Origin: an uncultured Clostridia bacterium
Lineage (GTDB): Bacteria > Bacillota > Clostridia > Oscillospirales > Oscillospiraceae
NCBI GenBank assembly: GCA_938049125.1
Contig: CALICR010000091.1
Location: 1 to 10,256, forward strand
Direction of reading: 5' to 3'
Length of the DNA stretch: 10,256 nucleotides
In this document: piece by piece, positions 1-6,814 of the stretch
Numbering within the stretch: the first letter of the stretch is position 1
Layout of the letters: every line of letters begins with the position of its first letter
The notes under the pieces: model-generated
The model's input: only the letters and a program-made list of their open reading frames with translations
Told to the model about the DNA's origin: nothing
The model's database searches: none
Translations under genes and position numbers: made by a program

Positions 1-347
1 TCCACGATCTGGCGGGCCGCCTCCCGGTCGTCCAGCAGCCGGAGCTCATCCAGCCACTGCACCGCCGCGTCGGCGTGGGCCTCCGTCTCGCCCTTCTGAA
101 CAAGGCGGCGGCGCAGCTCCCGCTCCGAGACGCCAGAGGCGGCGACGATGCGCACGGCGCGCAGCCTCGCCGAAGCCTTGCCCGACTCCTCCCGGATGCG
201 GGCAAGGTCCTCCTCCGTCAGCTCCAGCCCGGGCCGGAGGCCCAGGTCGGCGGCCACGGAGGCCGGGACGCGCAGCGACGTGCCGTCAGAAAACCGCAGC
301 CGCACCCGCTCCCGGGAGCCGGTCGGCTCCAGCTTCTCAAGTTTCAT
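1..347 (-). CDS. recX: RecX, regulatory protein of RecA (partial, C-terminus off the left edge)
   Basis: RecX binds RecA filaments and the RecA monomer and tunes recombinase activity in the cytoplasm. The visible 115 residues begin MKLEKLEP and match the usual RecX N-terminal arrangement. First comes a small beta-rich segment (about residues 1-45) ending in the LTEEDLARI helix typical of the family. Then comes a three-helix RecX repeat (about 60-113) with ERELRRRLVQKGE at 75-87 and the following helix pair WLDELRLLDDREAAR at 98-112. RecX proteins are commonly about 150-270 residues, so part of the protein lies outside the window. The ATG at 347-345 overlaps the last 11 bases of recA in another frame. 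No clear Shine-Dalgarno sequence precedes it, so translation is probably coupled to termination on recA, which would keep RecX below RecA (inference). Adjacency to recA makes the call firm. Confidence 0.93.
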   Translation of the reverse strand, partial: MKLEKLEPTGSRERVRLRFSDGTSLRVPASVAADLGLRPGLELTEEDLARIREESGKASARLRAVRIVAASGVSERELRRRLVQKGETEAHADAAVQWLDELRLLDDREAARQIV

Positions 348-1434
348 CGTTGAAATCGTCGGCGCTCACGTCCACGGCCTTCTCCGCCGCGCGGGCCCGC
401 GGACGGCTGTTGGCTGCGTAGAGATTCTCGCGGATCTTGGCCTCGATCTCGTCGGACACCTCCGGATGCTGCTGGAGGTAGAGCTTCGCGTTGTCGCGGC
501 CCTGGCCGATGCGCTCGTCGCCGATGGAGAACCAGCTGCCCGACTTCTGGATCAGGCCCATATTGGAGCCGAGGTCCACCATCTCGCCGTATTTCGAGAT
601 GCCCTCGCCGTACATGATATCGAAGACGGCCTCCCGGAACGGGGGCGCGACCTTGTTCTTGATGACCTTGGCCCGGGTCCGGTTGCCGATGAGCTCGGAG
701 CCGTTCTTGATGGCCTCGATGCGGCGGATGTCGATGCGGACCGAGGCGTAGAACTTCAGGGCGTTGCCGCCGGTGGTGGTCTCAGGGTTGCCGTACATAA
801 CGCCGATCTTCATGCGGATCTGGTTGATGAAGATGACGACGCAGTTCGTCTTGGCGATGGTGCCCGCCAGCTTCCGGAGGGCCTGGGACATGAGCCGGGC
901 CTGGAGGCCCACGAAGGCGTCGCCCATCTCGCCCTCGATCTCCGCCCGGGGCGTCAGCGCCGCCACGGAGTCCACGACGATGGCGTCCACGGCGCCGGAG
1001 CGCACCAGGGCGTCGGTGATCTCCAGGGCCTGCTCGCCGGTGTCCGGCTGGGAGATCAGCATGGTATCGATGTCCACGCCGAGGGCCGCCGCATAGTCCG
1101 GGTCCAGGGCGTGCTCCGCGTCGATGAAGGCCACCTCGCCGCCCATCTTCTGGGCCGAGGCCAGGATGTGCAGGGCCAGCGTCGTCTTGCCCGAGGATTC
1201 GGGACCGTAAATTTCAATGATGCGTCCCCGGGGCACGCCGCCGATGCCGAGGGCGGCGTCCAGGGCCAGGGATCCGGTGGGAATGGCCTCCACGTTCAGC
1301 TCCGGCCGGTCGCCCAGGCGCATGACCGCGCCCTTTCCGTAGTTCTTCTCGATCTGCAGCAGCGCCGTGTCCAGCGCTTTTTTCTTGTCGCTCGCGGGCG
1401 CGGGGGCCTCATAGGCCGGTTTCTTCGATGCCAT
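337..1434 (-). CDS. recA: RecA recombinase
   Basis: RecA is the ATP-dependent strand-exchange protein of homologous recombination; its filament also stimulates LexA self-cleavage in the SOS response. The 365-residue product is full length. Visible motifs are Walker A GPESSGKTT at 77-85, the catalytic glutamate in FIDAEHALD (E107), Walker B AIVVDSVAAL at 151-160, loop L1 around EGEMGDAFVG at 167-176, and loop L2 around INQIRMKIGV to TTTGGNALKF at 203-228. The tail after about 345 is charged and ends acidic (DVSADDFNDET). I chose ATG 1434 over the in-frame GTG at 1443 because AAAGG at 1447-1443 lies 8 bases before the ATG, and the GTG overlaps this ribosome binding site. The gene starts 26 bases inside prmC, so no separate promoter gap exists, and it overlaps recX by 11 bases. 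No intein or truncation is seen. Confidence 0.99.
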   Translation of the reverse strand: MASKKPAYEAPAPASDKKKALDTALLQIEKNYGKGAVMRLGDRPELNVEAIPTGSLALDAALGIGGVPRGRIIEIYGPESSGKTTLALHILASAQKMGGEVAFIDAEHALDPDYAAALGVDIDTMLISQPDTGEQALEITDALVRSGAVDAIVVDSVAALTPRAEIEGEMGDAFVGLQARLMSQALRKLAGTIAKTNCVVIFINQIRMKIGVMYGNPETTTGGNALKFYASVRIDIRRIEAIKNGSELIGNRTRAKVIKNKVAPPFREAVFDIMYGEGISKYGEMVDLGSNMGLIQKSGSWFSIGDERIGQGRDNAKLYLQQHPEVSDEIEAKIRENLYAANSRPRARAAEKAVDVSADDFNDET

Positions 1435-2302
1435 TTTCCTCACCTTTCTTCTGGGCCATGACGGCCCGCGTGATGCCCCGGGCGTCCTCCTGGAACTTCA
1501 CGACCTCGCAGCCGCCCCGCTCCAGGATCCGCCCGACCTCGTCCTCCTGTCCCATGCCGAACTCCAGACAGAGGAAGCCGCCGGGCTTCAGCACGGGGAG
1601 ATAATTTTTCACGATGGCCCGATAAAATTTCAGGCCGTCCGGGCCGCCGCTCAGGGCCAGCTCCGGCTCAAAGCGCCGGACCGAGTCCGGCAGCGCCGCC
1701 ATCTCCGCCTCCGTCACATAGGGCGGGTTGGAGACCAGCAGGTCATAGTTCCGCAGGAAGCCCGGCGCGAGCTTGAGCGCGTCGGCCTGGATGCACTGGA
1801 CCCGGGGCCCGAATTTCATCCGCGCTGCGTTCTCCTTCGCCACGCTCAGGGCCGGGAGCGACACGTCCGCCAGCGTCACCCGGGCGTCCTTGACCCGGTT
1901 CGCCACGGCGAGACCGATGCAGCCGGTGCCGGTGCAGAGGTCCAGGATGCGGGGATTCTGCTCCAAAAACATGGTCTTGCGGACGGCCAGGTCCGTGACG
2001 GCCATGGTGTCGTCCCGGGGAATCAGCGTGTCCCGCGTCACCCGCAGCGTCATCCCGGCGAAGTCCCACTCCTCTAAAATATAGGGCAGCGGTTCGCCGT
2101 CCAGGATGCGCCGGACGCCGTCCTCGACCTGGGCGGCGATCTCCTCGGAGGCGTAGAGGTCCCGGCTGGCCAGGAACTCCGCCGCGGACTTGCCCGAGTA
2201 CTTGCAAAGCAGCTCCCGGGCGATCAGCGCGGCGTTCTCCCCCTCGGTGGGGAGCAGGGCCTTTCGGGCGTCGAGGTAGAGGTCCGCATAGCGCTTTACC
2301 AT
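1409..2302 (-). CDS. prmC: PrmC (HemK), release factor glutamine-N5 methyltransferase
   Basis: PrmC transfers a methyl group from S-adenosylmethionine to the glutamine of the GGQ motif in release factors RF1 and RF2, raising termination efficiency. The 297-residue protein has the family layout. A helical N-terminal release-factor-binding domain (about 1-75) is followed by the linker PLPYILEEWDFAGM at 71-84. The Rossmann methyltransferase core carries SAM motif I DLCTGTGCIGL at 121-131 and the catalytic NPPY at 192-195, followed by ALSGGPDGLKFYRAI at 216-230. Two usually conserved spots differ: EEWDF where GEWEF is common, and LIPRDDTM at 93-100 where LIPRPETE or a similar form is common. The ATG at 2302 overlaps the upstream stop by 7 bases and has a GGAGGAGGAGGGG tract 8 bases ahead. 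The usual companion prfA is not in this window. NPPY together with the YIL/WDF linker separates it from generic DNA or RNA methylases. Confidence 0.93.
   Translation of the reverse strand: MVKRYADLYLDARKALLPTEGENAALIARELLCKYSGKSAAEFLASRDLYASEEIAAQVEDGVRRILDGEPLPYILEEWDFAGMTLRVTRDTLIPRDDTMAVTDLAVRKTMFLEQNPRILDLCTGTGCIGLAVANRVKDARVTLADVSLPALSVAKENAARMKFGPRVQCIQADALKLAPGFLRNYDLLVSNPPYVTEAEMAALPDSVRRFEPELALSGGPDGLKFYRAIVKNYLPVLKPGGFLCLEFGMGQEDEVGRILERGGCEVVKFQEDARGITRAVMAQKKGEENGIEETGL
1438..1447 (-). promoter_or_regulatory. recA ribosome binding site inside prmC
   Basis: The minus strand reads AAAGGTGAGG just ahead of the ATG at 1434. AAAGG gives an 8-base spacing. The site lies within the last codons of prmC, so ribosomes finishing prmC pass directly over it. 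It decides the recA start in favour of ATG 1434 rather than GTG 1443. Confidence 0.75.
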
Positions 2303-3258
2303 CGGTCGCTCCCCTCCTCCTCCGGGATCACCAGCTCCAGCGCCCGGATGCCCACCTCAATCATGGAGTCGTCCGGCTCGTTGGTGGTGAAATTCTGGAA
2401 CCAGAGGCCCGGCTTCGTGAGGATGCGGGTGAACCAGTTGTCGTGGCGGCCCACGAAGCGGTTGATCTCATAGGCCACCGCCACCACCACGGGCAGCAGC
2501 AGCAGCTTCATCCCGGCGCGCAGCAGCGTGTTCGACGCCTGAATACAGGTGCCCAGCAGAATGCTGATGAACAGAACCACGAAGAGGAAGCTCGTGCCGC
2601 AGCGAGGATGCAGCCGCGTCATGGGCCGCACGTTCTCCACGGTCAGCGGCAGCCGCGCCTCGTAGCAGCGGATGGTCTTGTGCTCCGCGCCGTGGTAGGA
2701 GAACACGCGGCGCATATCCGGCATTTTGGAGACGGCCGCCAGATAGCCGATGAAAATGGCGATCTTGACCACGCCCTCAGCCAGGTTGCGCAGCAGGAGC
2801 CGATCATGCAGCCCCGGGACCAGGCTCACCAGGAACGTGGGCAGCAGCAGGAACAGCGCCACGGCGAACACGACGCCGAGGACCATCCCCAGCGGGACCA
2901 CGAGCTTGTCCACGGTCTCTTTTTTGAAATGCTTTTCGAGCCAGCGGTCCAGGGCGTCCGGCTCCCCCTCCTCCTCGGGAAAGAAGTCAGCGGAGTAGGT
3001 CAGCGCCTTGATGCCGCAGAGCAGTGAGTCGAAGAAGTTGACGATGCCGCGGATCAGCGGCCAGCCGAAGACGCTGCACTTGTCCTTGAGCGGATGCAGG
3101 TCCTCCACCTTTTCCACCAGCCCCTCGGGTGTGCGGACCACGACGGCCTGCTTTCGCGGACCGCGCATGAGAATGCCCTCGATGAGGGCCTGGCCGCCGA
3201 TCATGGTCTTGAATTGCTCCGGTGCGGGCGCGCTTTGCTTGTTTTTCTCTTCTGCCAT
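2296..3258 (-). CDS. DUF1385 family membrane protein (YqhQ-like)
   Basis: This 320-residue protein belongs to the DUF1385 family, which includes Bacillus subtilis YqhQ and has no established biochemical function that I know of. The recognisable blocks are GGQALIEGILMRGP at 21-34, RVFSYHGAEHKTIRCYE at 184-200, RLHPRCGTSFLFVV at 215-228, and the C-terminal block TKPGLWFQNFTTNEPDDSMIE at 281-301. Hydrophobic stretches suggest about four membrane segments, near 120-148, 158-176, 223-241 and 248-266. The conserved His, Glu and Cys residues (H189, E192, H193, H217, C220) could form a metal or active site; that is inference only. The ATG at 3258 follows the kinase stop by 6 bases, with GGAGGG at 3274-3269 spaced 10 bases ahead. 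It overlaps prmC by 7 bases. DUF1385 next to prmC is a recurring pairing in Clostridia, from general knowledge. Confidence 0.9.
   Translation of the reverse strand: MAEEKNKQSAPAPEQFKTMIGGQALIEGILMRGPRKQAVVVRTPEGLVEKVEDLHPLKDKCSVFGWPLIRGIVNFFDSLLCGIKALTYSADFFPEEEGEPDALDRWLEKHFKKETVDKLVVPLGMVLGVVFAVALFLLLPTFLVSLVPGLHDRLLLRNLAEGVVKIAIFIGYLAAVSKMPDMRRVFSYHGAEHKTIRCYEARLPLTVENVRPMTRLHPRCGTSFLFVVLFISILLGTCIQASNTLLRAGMKLLLLPVVVAVAYEINRFVGRHDNWFTRILTKPGLWFQNFTTNEPDDSMIEVGIRALELVIPEEEGSDRW
2311..2323 (-). promoter_or_regulatory. Purine-rich ribosome binding site of prmC
   Basis: The minus strand reads GGAGGAGGAGGGG, ending 8 bases before the prmC ATG. The same bases encode part of the acidic PEEEG tail of the upstream DUF1385 protein. 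The site supports the ATG at 2302 and translational coupling across the 7-base overlap. Confidence 0.7.
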
Positions 3259-3264
3259 ATGTGT

Positions 3265-4749
3265 TTATCCCTCCGTCGTCTCCTCGTCCATGGGCAGGCG
3301 GACCTCCACGAGGGTGCCGCCGCCGGGGGCGTTGGAGAGGGTCAGCGTTCCGTTGTGCAGCTTCACGATCTCGTCGCAGACTGCGAGGCCGATGCCGTTG
3401 CCCCGGGCCTTGGAGCTTCCCTTGTAGAAGCGCGACTTCACAAAGGGCAGCTCCTCCTCCGGGATGCCGGGGCCGAAGTCCCGGATGCGGATGGCCACCG
3501 CCTTCCCGTCCCGGCAGATCTCCGCGGTGATCTTCTTGCCCTCGCCGCCGTGCTTGACGGCGTTGTCGAGGATGTTCAGGAACACCTGGCGCAGCCGGGA
3601 GAGGTCGCAGGTGATCTCCGGAATTTCGTCGTCATTCTCGAGGTACTCCAGCTCGATGCCCTCGGCCTTGAGCTTGCTGGCGTAGATGAAGATGGTGTCC
3701 TCCAGCTCGGCGCGGACGTCGGCCCGGGCCATGTTCAGCGTCATGCGCCCGTCCTGGATGCGCGTGAACTCCAGCAGCTCCTCCACCATTCCCGTCAACC
3801 GCTTGGCCTCGCTGAGCATGATACCCATGCCGCGCTCGAACTCCTCACGATCGATGTTCGGGTCGTTCAGCAGCGTCTCGCCCCAGCCGGTGATGGCCGT
3901 CAGCGGCGTGCGCAGCTCGTGGGACACCGAGGAGACCAGCTCCGTCTGCATCCGCTCCGTGCGGCTGATGGCGTCGGACATCTCGTTGATGGTCTCGGCC
4001 AGCTCACCGATCTCATCCTTGGAAATCTTCTGGATGTGGCTGCCGTAGCTGCCCGCGGCGATGCGCTTTGCCGTGGCCGTGATCTCGGCGATGGGCTCCA
4101 GAATGGAGCGGAGGAAGTAGTTGCTCCCCACCAGCACGAAGATCACGAAGACAGCGCCCACCAGCACCACGAAGGCCGTCACCAGCAGGATCTGCCGGTC
4201 TGCCAGCCGCAGGCTCGTCACATAGCGCAGCACGCCGATGACCTCGCCGCTGCTGTAGACGAGCGGCGCGGAGACGGCCATGATGCGCTCTCCGGTCCGG
4301 GGATCCTCTCCGGTGTAGGCCTGCATTTTCCGGTTCTGGATGGCCTTGGAGATGTCCGGCATGTCCGGCGACATGCCGGCCCACTGGGCATAGGACGAGG
4401 CGACCAGGTGGCCCGACGTGTCGATGAACTGCAGCTCCATGTCGTTCTTCTCCTCAAAATTCTGGGAGAAGGTAATGCAGGACTGGTAGAACTCCTGGTA
4501 GCTCTGGGAGATATAGTTTTCAAAAAAGCTCGTGGTGGTCGTCGCCTTGGATTCGAGGCCCGAGCGCAGCGTCGTATAGTAATAGGACGCCGTCAGCACC
4601 GAGAAGACCACGACGCAGAGCACCACCACCGCCAGCACCGCGCCCAGCGCGTTGCGGAACCAGCGCGTCCGGAGGCCGCCGGAGCGCCGGGCAAAGATGG
4701 CGTCAAGGCCGGGGAACCGGTCCGCCGCCGGTTTGTTCACACGCCCCAT
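3265..4749 (-). CDS. HAMP-domain sensor histidine kinase, OmpR-partner class
   Basis: This is a membrane-bound two-component sensor of 494 residues. Its order is: cytoplasmic start rich in Arg; membrane helix 1 (about 34-56); extracytoplasmic domain (about 57-185); membrane helix 2 (about 187-209); HAMP (about 210-263, with KDEIGELAETINEMS); HisKA with phospho-acceptor H277 in SVSHELRTP; and the HATPase domain. The ATPase boxes are N box NILDNAVKHGGEG at 392-404, G1 DFGPGIP at 424-430 and G2 RGNGIGLAVC at 449-458. The HELRT sequence after H277 fits kinases that also dephosphorylate their regulator. The outer domain contains FIDTSGHLVASS and APLVYSSGEVIGVLRYV, which resembles a single Cache/PAS-like fold. 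ATG 4749 overlaps the regulator gene by 13 bases. GTG 4740, with a 4-base GTGA overlap, is a possible alternative start. Neither has a strong Shine-Dalgarno site. The signal sensed is unknown. Confidence 0.95.
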   Translation of the reverse strand: MGRVNKPAADRFPGLDAIFARRSGGLRTRWFRNALGAVLAVVVLCVVVFSVLTASYYYTTLRSGLESKATTTTSFFENYISQSYQEFYQSCITFSQNFEEKNDMELQFIDTSGHLVASSYAQWAGMSPDMPDISKAIQNRKMQAYTGEDPRTGERIMAVSAPLVYSSGEVIGVLRYVTSLRLADRQILLVTAFVVLVGAVFVIFVLVGSNYFLRSILEPIAEITATAKRIAAGSYGSHIQKISKDEIGELAETINEMSDAISRTERMQTELVSSVSHELRTPLTAITGWGETLLNDPNIDREEFERGMGIMLSEAKRLTGMVEELLEFTRIQDGRMTLNMARADVRAELEDTIFIYASKLKAEGIELEYLENDDEIPEITCDLSRLRQVFLNILDNAVKHGGEGKKITAEICRDGKAVAIRIRDFGPGIPEEELPFVKSRFYKGSSKARGNGIGLAVCDEIVKLHNGTLTLSNAPGGGTLVEVRLPMDEETTEG

Positions 4750-5423
4750 TTATAGCCAAAGCCCCATACCGTCGTGATGTAGGTCGGATTCGCGGTATCG
4801 TCCTCGATCTTGATGCGCAGGCGGCGGATGTTGACGTCCACGATCTTCAGCTCGCCGTCGTAGTCCCGGCCCCAGACCGTGGTGAGGATGTCCTCCCGGG
4901 ACAGGGCGCGGCCAGGGTTCTGCATGAAGAGCTTCATGATGGAGTACTCCACCTGCGTCAGCTTGATGCGCACGCCGGCCTTGTCCAGCGTGCGGTTGCG
5001 GACGTTCAGCGTGAAGGGCCCCTGGCGCAGCTCTTCGGCGTCGCTGACGGTGTCGCTGCCGATGCGGCGGTAGAGCGCGTCGATACGGGCAGTCAGCTCC
5101 GCGGGCGAGAAGGGCTTCGTCATATAGTCGTCTGCGCCGGTCATGAGGCCCGTGACCTTGTCCATCTCCTGGCTCCGGGCCGTCAGCATGATGATGCCGA
5201 TCTGCTTGTTCGTGGCGCGGATGCTGCGGCAGACCTCGAAGCCGTCAATGTCCGGCAGCATCACGTCCAGGATGGCCACGCCGATGTCCGGATTCTTCGC
5301 CAGCTTGTCCAGTGCCTCCTGGCCCAGGCCCGCCTCGATCACATCGTAGCCGGCGCGCCGCAGATTGATGACCACAAAGCTTCGGATATTGACTTCATCT
5401 TCCAGAATGAGTACCTTTTTCAT
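4737..5423 (-). CDS. OmpR/PhoB-family response regulator
   Basis: This 228-residue transcription factor is the evident partner of the overlapping histidine kinase. The receiver domain (about 1-120) has the acidic pocket E8-D9-E10, phospho-acceptor D53 in AILDVMLPD, the switch T81 in IIMLTAR, and K103 in MTKPF. The C-terminal winged-helix domain (about 134-228) shows LTQVEYSIMKLF, the RALSREDILTTVWG segment, the recognition-helix region VDVNIRRLRIKIED at 195-208, and the terminal hairpin ITTVWGFGYKW. The frame stays open upstream of the start, but ATG 5423 is chosen because AAGGAG lies 7 bases ahead and the longer version would run back through the lipoprotein gene. It starts 11 bases after the lipoprotein stop. 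Target promoters are unknown; autoregulation of the operon is possible but not shown by the sequence. Confidence 0.97.
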   Translation of the reverse strand: MKKVLILEDEVNIRSFVVINLRRAGYDVIEAGLGQEALDKLAKNPDIGVAILDVMLPDIDGFEVCRSIRATNKQIGIIMLTARSQEMDKVTGLMTGADDYMTKPFSPAELTARIDALYRRIGSDTVSDAEELRQGPFTLNVRNRTLDKAGVRIKLTQVEYSIMKLFMQNPGRALSREDILTTVWGRDYDGELKIVDVNIRRLRIKIEDDTANPTYITTVWGFGYKWGV

Positions 5424-5430
5424 CGCATAT

Positions 5431-5436
5431 CTCCTT
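5431..5436 (-). promoter_or_regulatory. Ribosome binding site of the response regulator
   Basis: AAGGAG on the minus strand, 7 bases ahead of ATG 5423, overlaps the TAA stop of the upstream lipoprotein gene. It decides the regulator start against the much longer open frame. Confidence 0.85.
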
Positions 5437-6784
5437 ACATTTCGCCGGTTTTCCAGTCCACACGGATCAGATGGAAGCTGGCCTTCAGGCCCTCCTCCGT
5501 CAGCGCCGCGGCGCGGGCGCCGTCGCCGATGGAGGCCGCATAGCTCACATCGTTCTTTTCGAGCAGCGGGAAGCGGCCGTCTGCCTGAGCCAGCTCCGCG
5601 CGGTGGTCGCCGGAGAAGCGGTAGAGCGTGAACAGCGTCTCCTCCGGCAGGTTTGTGCCGTTCCACCAGTGGAAGACATAGGCCACGCCCTCCTCCACCG
5701 TGTCGTCCACGCTGATGGTAATGCGGCCCTCCCAGGCCTCGTTCAGCTCGAGGTAGAAGCCGTAGGAATAGTCGTGATAAGTCAGCATCTTATAGTCCCT
5801 GGTCCCGTCCGGGGCCAGATTGTACCAGTGGATGAGCCGGAAGGCCGTCGTGTCGGCGGCATCCTTCCAGTCGGGCAGCGTCTCCACCTCCGGCAGCTCG
5901 ATGAGTCCGTCGTCGTCGATGTCCGTGCTGTAGGCGTAGTAGTTGCGGACCATCAGGGCGCTGCCCAGGTCGCTGCTCGCGGCAATGTTCTGGAGCATAC
6001 CGTCCCGGATGGCAAACACGTCTGTCACCGCGACGTTCTCCTCCAGCTCCCCGGCCACGAACACCGCGGGGACACCCGCCGACGTGTCGCCGGTGACGAT
6101 GCGCTTGACGCCCGTGACGCCGCTGGAGAGGCTCTGCTCCGGATCCCGGGCCATGACGCCGTCGCCGTAACGGTAGAGCTCCACGGCGCCGTTCTGGCTG
6201 CCGCTCTCAAAGCGGATGAGGAAGAGATCTGTCCGGCCGTCGCCGTCCAGGTCCGTGGTGGTGTAGACCGAGTAGTTGGCGCTCAGCAGCTCAACGGTGC
6301 TGCTGCCCTGGAAGCTGTAGACGCTCATGGACTTGAGCACCTGATCGCCGACGCTGCGGCCGATGATGATCTCCTGGCCCGGCGAACCGTCCATCTCCGC
6401 GTAGGAGACGCTGTCAAAGCTGGTGCCGCTTCCCTCAACGGTGGAGGCCAACTCATAGCCGCCGCTGCCGTTCCGTGCGAAGACGAAAATTTTCAGCGGC
6501 TTTTCGCTGGTATCTCGGGCGAAAACGATGGCCTCGTTGACGCCGTCGCCGTCCAGGTCCTGCATCTGCAGCGGCTGACGGTTCTGACCTCCCGTCGGGG
6601 CACAGTAGCGGACGGAGCCGGTCACGAGCTTTTCGATCTCCCTCTGGAGGTCGTAGTAGGTGTCGGACTGCCGCGGCAGCGCATAGAGCTCCGTGGCCGG
6701 TCGCAGGATGCAGCCGCTGAAGCAGCAGGCCATCAGCAGCGCCAGCAGGCAGAGCGCCAGCTGCTTTCCGATGTTTCGTTTCAT
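5435..6784 (-). CDS. Lipoprotein with FG-GAP/VCBS-like DxDxDG repeats, linked to a two-component system
   Basis: The predicted 449-residue protein is exported and lipid-anchored. It has a basic start (MKRNIGK), a hydrophobic stretch and the lipobox FSGC, with C25 as the likely lipidated residue. The mature part has at least three calcium-loop-like motifs: DLDGDGVNE at 76-84, DLDGDGRTD at 178-186 and DIDDDGLIE at 288-296. A weaker one is EMDGSPGQE at 130-138. Motifs of this form occur in FG-GAP/VCBS beta-propeller blades, so a propeller on the outer face of the membrane is likely but unproven. The last 110 residues or so lack such repeats. ATG 6784 is preferred over an in-frame TTG at 6811 because AGGAGG lies 9 bases ahead and the shorter form has a proper signal peptide. 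It is the first gene after the only promoter-sized gap and sits 11 bases before the response regulator, suggesting an accessory sensor role (inference). Confidence 0.85.
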   Translation of the reverse strand: MKRNIGKQLALCLLALLMACCFSGCILRPATELYALPRQSDTYYDLQREIEKLVTGSVRYCAPTGGQNRQPLQMQDLDGDGVNEAIVFARDTSEKPLKIFVFARNGSGGYELASTVEGSGTSFDSVSYAEMDGSPGQEIIIGRSVGDQVLKSMSVYSFQGSSTVELLSANYSVYTTTDLDGDGRTDLFLIRFESGSQNGAVELYRYGDGVMARDPEQSLSSGVTGVKRIVTGDTSAGVPAVFVAGELEENVAVTDVFAIRDGMLQNIAASSDLGSALMVRNYYAYSTDIDDDGLIELPEVETLPDWKDAADTTAFRLIHWYNLAPDGTRDYKMLTYHDYSYGFYLELNEAWEGRITISVDDTVEEGVAYVFHWWNGTNLPEETLFTLYRFSGDHRAELAQADGRFPLLEKNDVSYAASIGDGARAAALTEEGLKASFHLIRVDWKTGEM

Positions 6785-6793
6785 GCGCTCTGT

Positions 6794-6799
6794 CCTCCT
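6794..6799 (-). promoter_or_regulatory. Consensus ribosome binding site of the lipoprotein gene
   Basis: A perfect AGGAGG on the minus strand stands 9 bases before ATG 6784. It rules out the upstream TTG as the main start and shows that this gene is independently translated, unlike several downstream genes. Confidence 0.9.
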
Positions 6800-6814
6800 T
6801 TTCCCAATCAAGTT

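Noticed and set aside
3094..4755. Very long open frame on the plus strand (553 codons), with others at 148-1461, 5471-6964 and 7456-8337
   Set aside because: They are antisense to intact conserved genes, and their products are rich in His, Arg, Gly, Leu and Val without domains. High GC at third codon positions removes stop codons from the opposite strand and explains them.
3265..5423. Assignment of the regulator and kinase as WalRK
   Set aside because: The kinase lacks the cytoplasmic PAS domain between HAMP and HisKA, and the usual walHIJ neighbours are absent. Only a general resemblance of the outer domain remains.
5424..5666. N-terminal extension of the response regulator by 81 codons
   Set aside because: It overlaps the lipoprotein coding sequence, gives an Arg/Gly/Pro-rich peptide unlike any receiver domain, and ATG 5423 has a clear ribosome binding site and begins the standard receiver sequence.
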